64,000 nt of DNA from Quercus robur. Taxonomy: Eukaryota > Streptophyta > Magnoliopsida > Fagales > Fagaceae. The stretch is from contig NC_065538.1 of NCBI RefSeq assembly GCF_932294415.1, positions 74,873,834 through 74,937,833 on the forward strand, in the 5' to 3' direction. Under the pieces are notes generated by a model, which had not been told where the DNA came from, searched no databases, and saw only the letters and a list, made by a program, of their open reading frames with translations. Both the position numbers and the translations under genes were made by a program. Shown here in pieces: positions 61,955-64,000 of the stretch. How positions within the stretch are numbered: the first letter of the stretch is position 1; the number at the start of each line of letters is the position of its first letter.

Positions 61955-62446
61955 TCAAGGCAATATTCCACCTCCAAATCCTCCTCCAGCTCCTTCACCA
62001 AATCCACCACCTGCCCCACCACCGTCGCCACCACCAAACCCTCCCCCACCTCCACCGCCAAGCCCTCCTCCTGTTCCAGACCCAAACCCACCTCCAGCTC
62101 CAGCTCCACCTCCAAAACCTGAGCCACCACCTAGTCCACCCCCACCACCTCCTCCCCCACCAAACCCTCCTCCTCCTCCTCCTCCACCCAAGCCAGAACC
62201 CCCACCAAATCCAGCTCCACCACCTGCACCAGCACCAGAACCACCACCCAAACCACCACCACCCCCGAGCCCGCCACCACCACCACCACCTAGTCCACCA
62301 CCATTACCTGGAAAGTTGTCGAAGAATGTCTTTTGCTCACCCAATGCACCCTTTTGGTTCAAGAGCTTCCTAGCACTAGTACTGGTGCAAATAAGTGCAC
62401 CAAGAAGCAGCACCAAAATAAGCTTAGAAGTACCAGAAGCCATCAT
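61955..62446 (-). CDS. Secreted glycine-rich protein, 163 aa
   Basis: A single-exon frame. Residues 1-25 (MMASGTSKLILVLLLGALIC...) form a signal peptide with cleavage likely near SARKLL. A short conserved-looking head (RKLLNQKGALGEQKTFFDNF) precedes about 110 residues of Gly-rich repeats (GGGLGGG, GAGFGGGSG, GGFGGG) and a short end GGGILP. This fits the RKLL-containing class of small plant cell-wall GRPs. The minus strand has a TATATATT stretch about 55-65 bases upstream of the ATG. It is on the same strand as, and 6.4 kb from, the other GRP gene, but the signal peptides and heads differ, so recent tandem duplication is unlikely. Confidence 0.85.
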   Translation of the reverse strand: MMASGTSKLILVLLLGALICTSTSARKLLNQKGALGEQKTFFDNFPGNGGGLGGGGGGGLGGGGGLGGGSGAGAGGGAGFGGGSGLGGGGGGGGFGGGGGGGGGLGGGSGFGGGAGAGGGFGSGTGGGLGGGGGGGFGGGDGGGAGGGFGEGAGGGFGGGILP

Positions 62447-64000
62447 TTCTGAGAGAATACCAGAGATAATGTTCGATGAGAAATGAGGTCCGGAAGAAGA
62501 GAATATATAGAAGTTTAAGAAATGAAATTAGTGAGGGAAGAGGTAACGGTTATGAAGGCCAAAATTAAATTTTCATATACGTACCCATCTAGTCATCTAT
62601 AATCCGTGCTTCTTCAGTTATGGGAGCCAACTACCACTACAGAAAAAGAGTGCCCACCCCCCATGTTGATGAGCAGCAACTTGGATTTGCTCATATTCAT
62701 TCACTTTTTGATGTTCCTTACATATTGTTAACAACGTTTAAATTCTTTCATCTAACTCTCTTTGTCGTGATTTGATTGAAAAATATTTCTGTTAACTCTT
62801 ACTTTTCTCTTTTGCCATGGTTATTTATTTATTTATTTTGGATGGATATGCCAAAGTGATTCGAAATAGGAGAGTAATGGATAATATAAGGTCCACTAAT
62901 TAAGCATAATCTCAAGCTCATTTCGAAATATAAACTCTTCTATACTCTTAATTACCTAATTGAGGAAACCGATAGTAAACTATCAAACTTGTCAATTCTT
63001 GGCATTAGATCATGTGCTTGAGTCCAATAGGGCGTTCGTCTCAGTAGTCCACTAAGTGAAAAAGTGTATGCATTAACATGTGCAACAATAATTATCCTTA
63101 ATTTTAATATTTTATTTAAATACTTTATTTTTTGAGTAGTTCTAAGACTACAAATTATTTCACAACTTTTTTGTCATAATTCTAATGTGGCAGATTGTGA
63201 GTGGTTAACTATCATTTACACATGGACTCACCATTTTTTTTTTTACCAATCACTCTATTACGTCATTGTTGTGACAAGAAATTGTAAAAAATTATGTGGT
63301 CTCATACTTTTTCTTATTTTTTTGGGTACAAAAGTGATGCTCATTTGAGAGGATGACCTTCCACATAGCCAACCATCCATATATATAAGAGAAATCTTGG
63401 TCTCTAAACCTGTTATATTTACGATTCCATGACTATGAAATCTTAGAGTTTGTAGACCACGCACAGGCAAGTTTGTAGAGTACATTAAATGAAGCCTTGG
63501 TTCAATCGTTCTTCTGTTGCATACACGGTATGGCTCAAAATATATGCTTAAACCTATAAAGTGATTAATAGATAATGTTAGGATTTTAAAATTTTGATAT
63601 TTTGATTTATTGTGATGTTGAATCAATCGGCAATGTGTTATCTTATCTTGTAACTTAAAATATTAGTACAATGGGCTGCCGACGCTATAAATATAAAAGA
63701 CATAGGGACCCTGCAGCTTTTAAGAAGCGCCAAACTATGTACCAACCTTTGTACACAATTTAAGCTGCTGAAATATATAGGTGAGTGTATTTTTCACCTG
63801 AAAATGAAATCTCACCATTTGGTAATTTTGTTTTGCATGACGGCAATATATGATCTCAAGCAAACTATTGCTGACCATATTTCCCAGTTACACTCAAAGA
63901 AGAAAACTAATTTCAACCGTGTGAATCTTCAATGAGTATATATGGATAAGAATGTGTGCCTTACCTTCACCCTTGATAATAATAGCTCAAACTATGCATT
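62447..64000. other. Intergenic region to the window edge, no gene seen
   Basis: Contains the promoter of the 163-aa GRP gene at its left end and AT-rich spacer beyond. Minus-strand frames near 63258-63626 have no recognisable domain. Confidence 0.35.

Noticed and set aside
61906-62373. A 155-codon plus-strand His/Leu-rich frame
   Set aside because: Antisense shadow of the 163-residue glycine-rich protein; no initiation context or signal peptide.
1-64000. CRISPR arrays, riboswitches, rRNA or intact tRNA genes
   Set aside because: No regularly spaced short repeats with unique spacers, and no full tRNA or rRNA sequence seen; the genome is a plant nuclear one, where CRISPR arrays are not expected.

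Overview
This is a window of plant nuclear DNA from a dicot tree or shrub-type genome. The evidence is GT-AG introns in most genes, AT-rich spacers with long A/T tracts and TA/GT microsatellites, plant-type organellar proteins, a CRINKLY4-family receptor kinase, glycine-rich wall proteins, and many plant mobile elements. A Fagaceae-like (oak/chestnut) source is my guess from general protein resemblance; it is not proven by the sequence.

Layout. 0-7 kb: the last two exons of a mitochondrial 2-oxoglutarate dehydrogenase E2 gene (+), facing a complete three-coding-exon gene for the glycine cleavage T-protein (-). 8.6-11.7 kb: a six-coding-exon gene for a conserved plant protein of unknown function (+). 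12.7-15.6 kb: reverse-transcribing-element fossils in opposite orientations with tandem duplications. 16.4-20.6 kb: a five-coding-exon gene for a mitochondrial bS18 ribosomal protein (+). 20.6-25 kb: spacer with a MITE and a diverged tandem array. 25-27.4 kb: an intronless CCR3/CR4-like receptor kinase (+). 30-32.7 kb: a Ty3/gypsy-type gag fossil (-). 33.4-37.6 kb: UTP6, an rRNA-processing protein, six exons (-). 38.2-49 kb: an old Ty1/copia element (-) split by a much younger 5.7-kb Mutator-like DNA transposon. 49-54 kb: MITEs and a solo LTR with perfect target duplications. 54.5-62.4 kb: two secreted glycine-rich protein genes (-) separated by MITEs and a truncated LINE. 62.4-64 kb: no gene seen.

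How the genes relate. The host genes are ordinary unlinked housekeeping and cell-surface functions. Three concern organelles: two are mitochondrial metabolic enzymes of lipoyl-dependent complexes lying side by side (E2 of OGDH and T-protein of glycine decarboxylase), and one is a mitoribosomal protein. There is no operon logic.

The most unusual item is the nested Mutator-like element (40741-46458). It carries about 300-bp terminal inverted repeats that appear to hold a promoter and a 5' UTR exon at each end. The two ends drive two convergent genes: a DDE/SWIM transposase, and a second gene for a GRF-type zinc finger, coiled coil and transmembrane protein. This resembles the MuDR two-gene plan, but the second gene is of a different kind.
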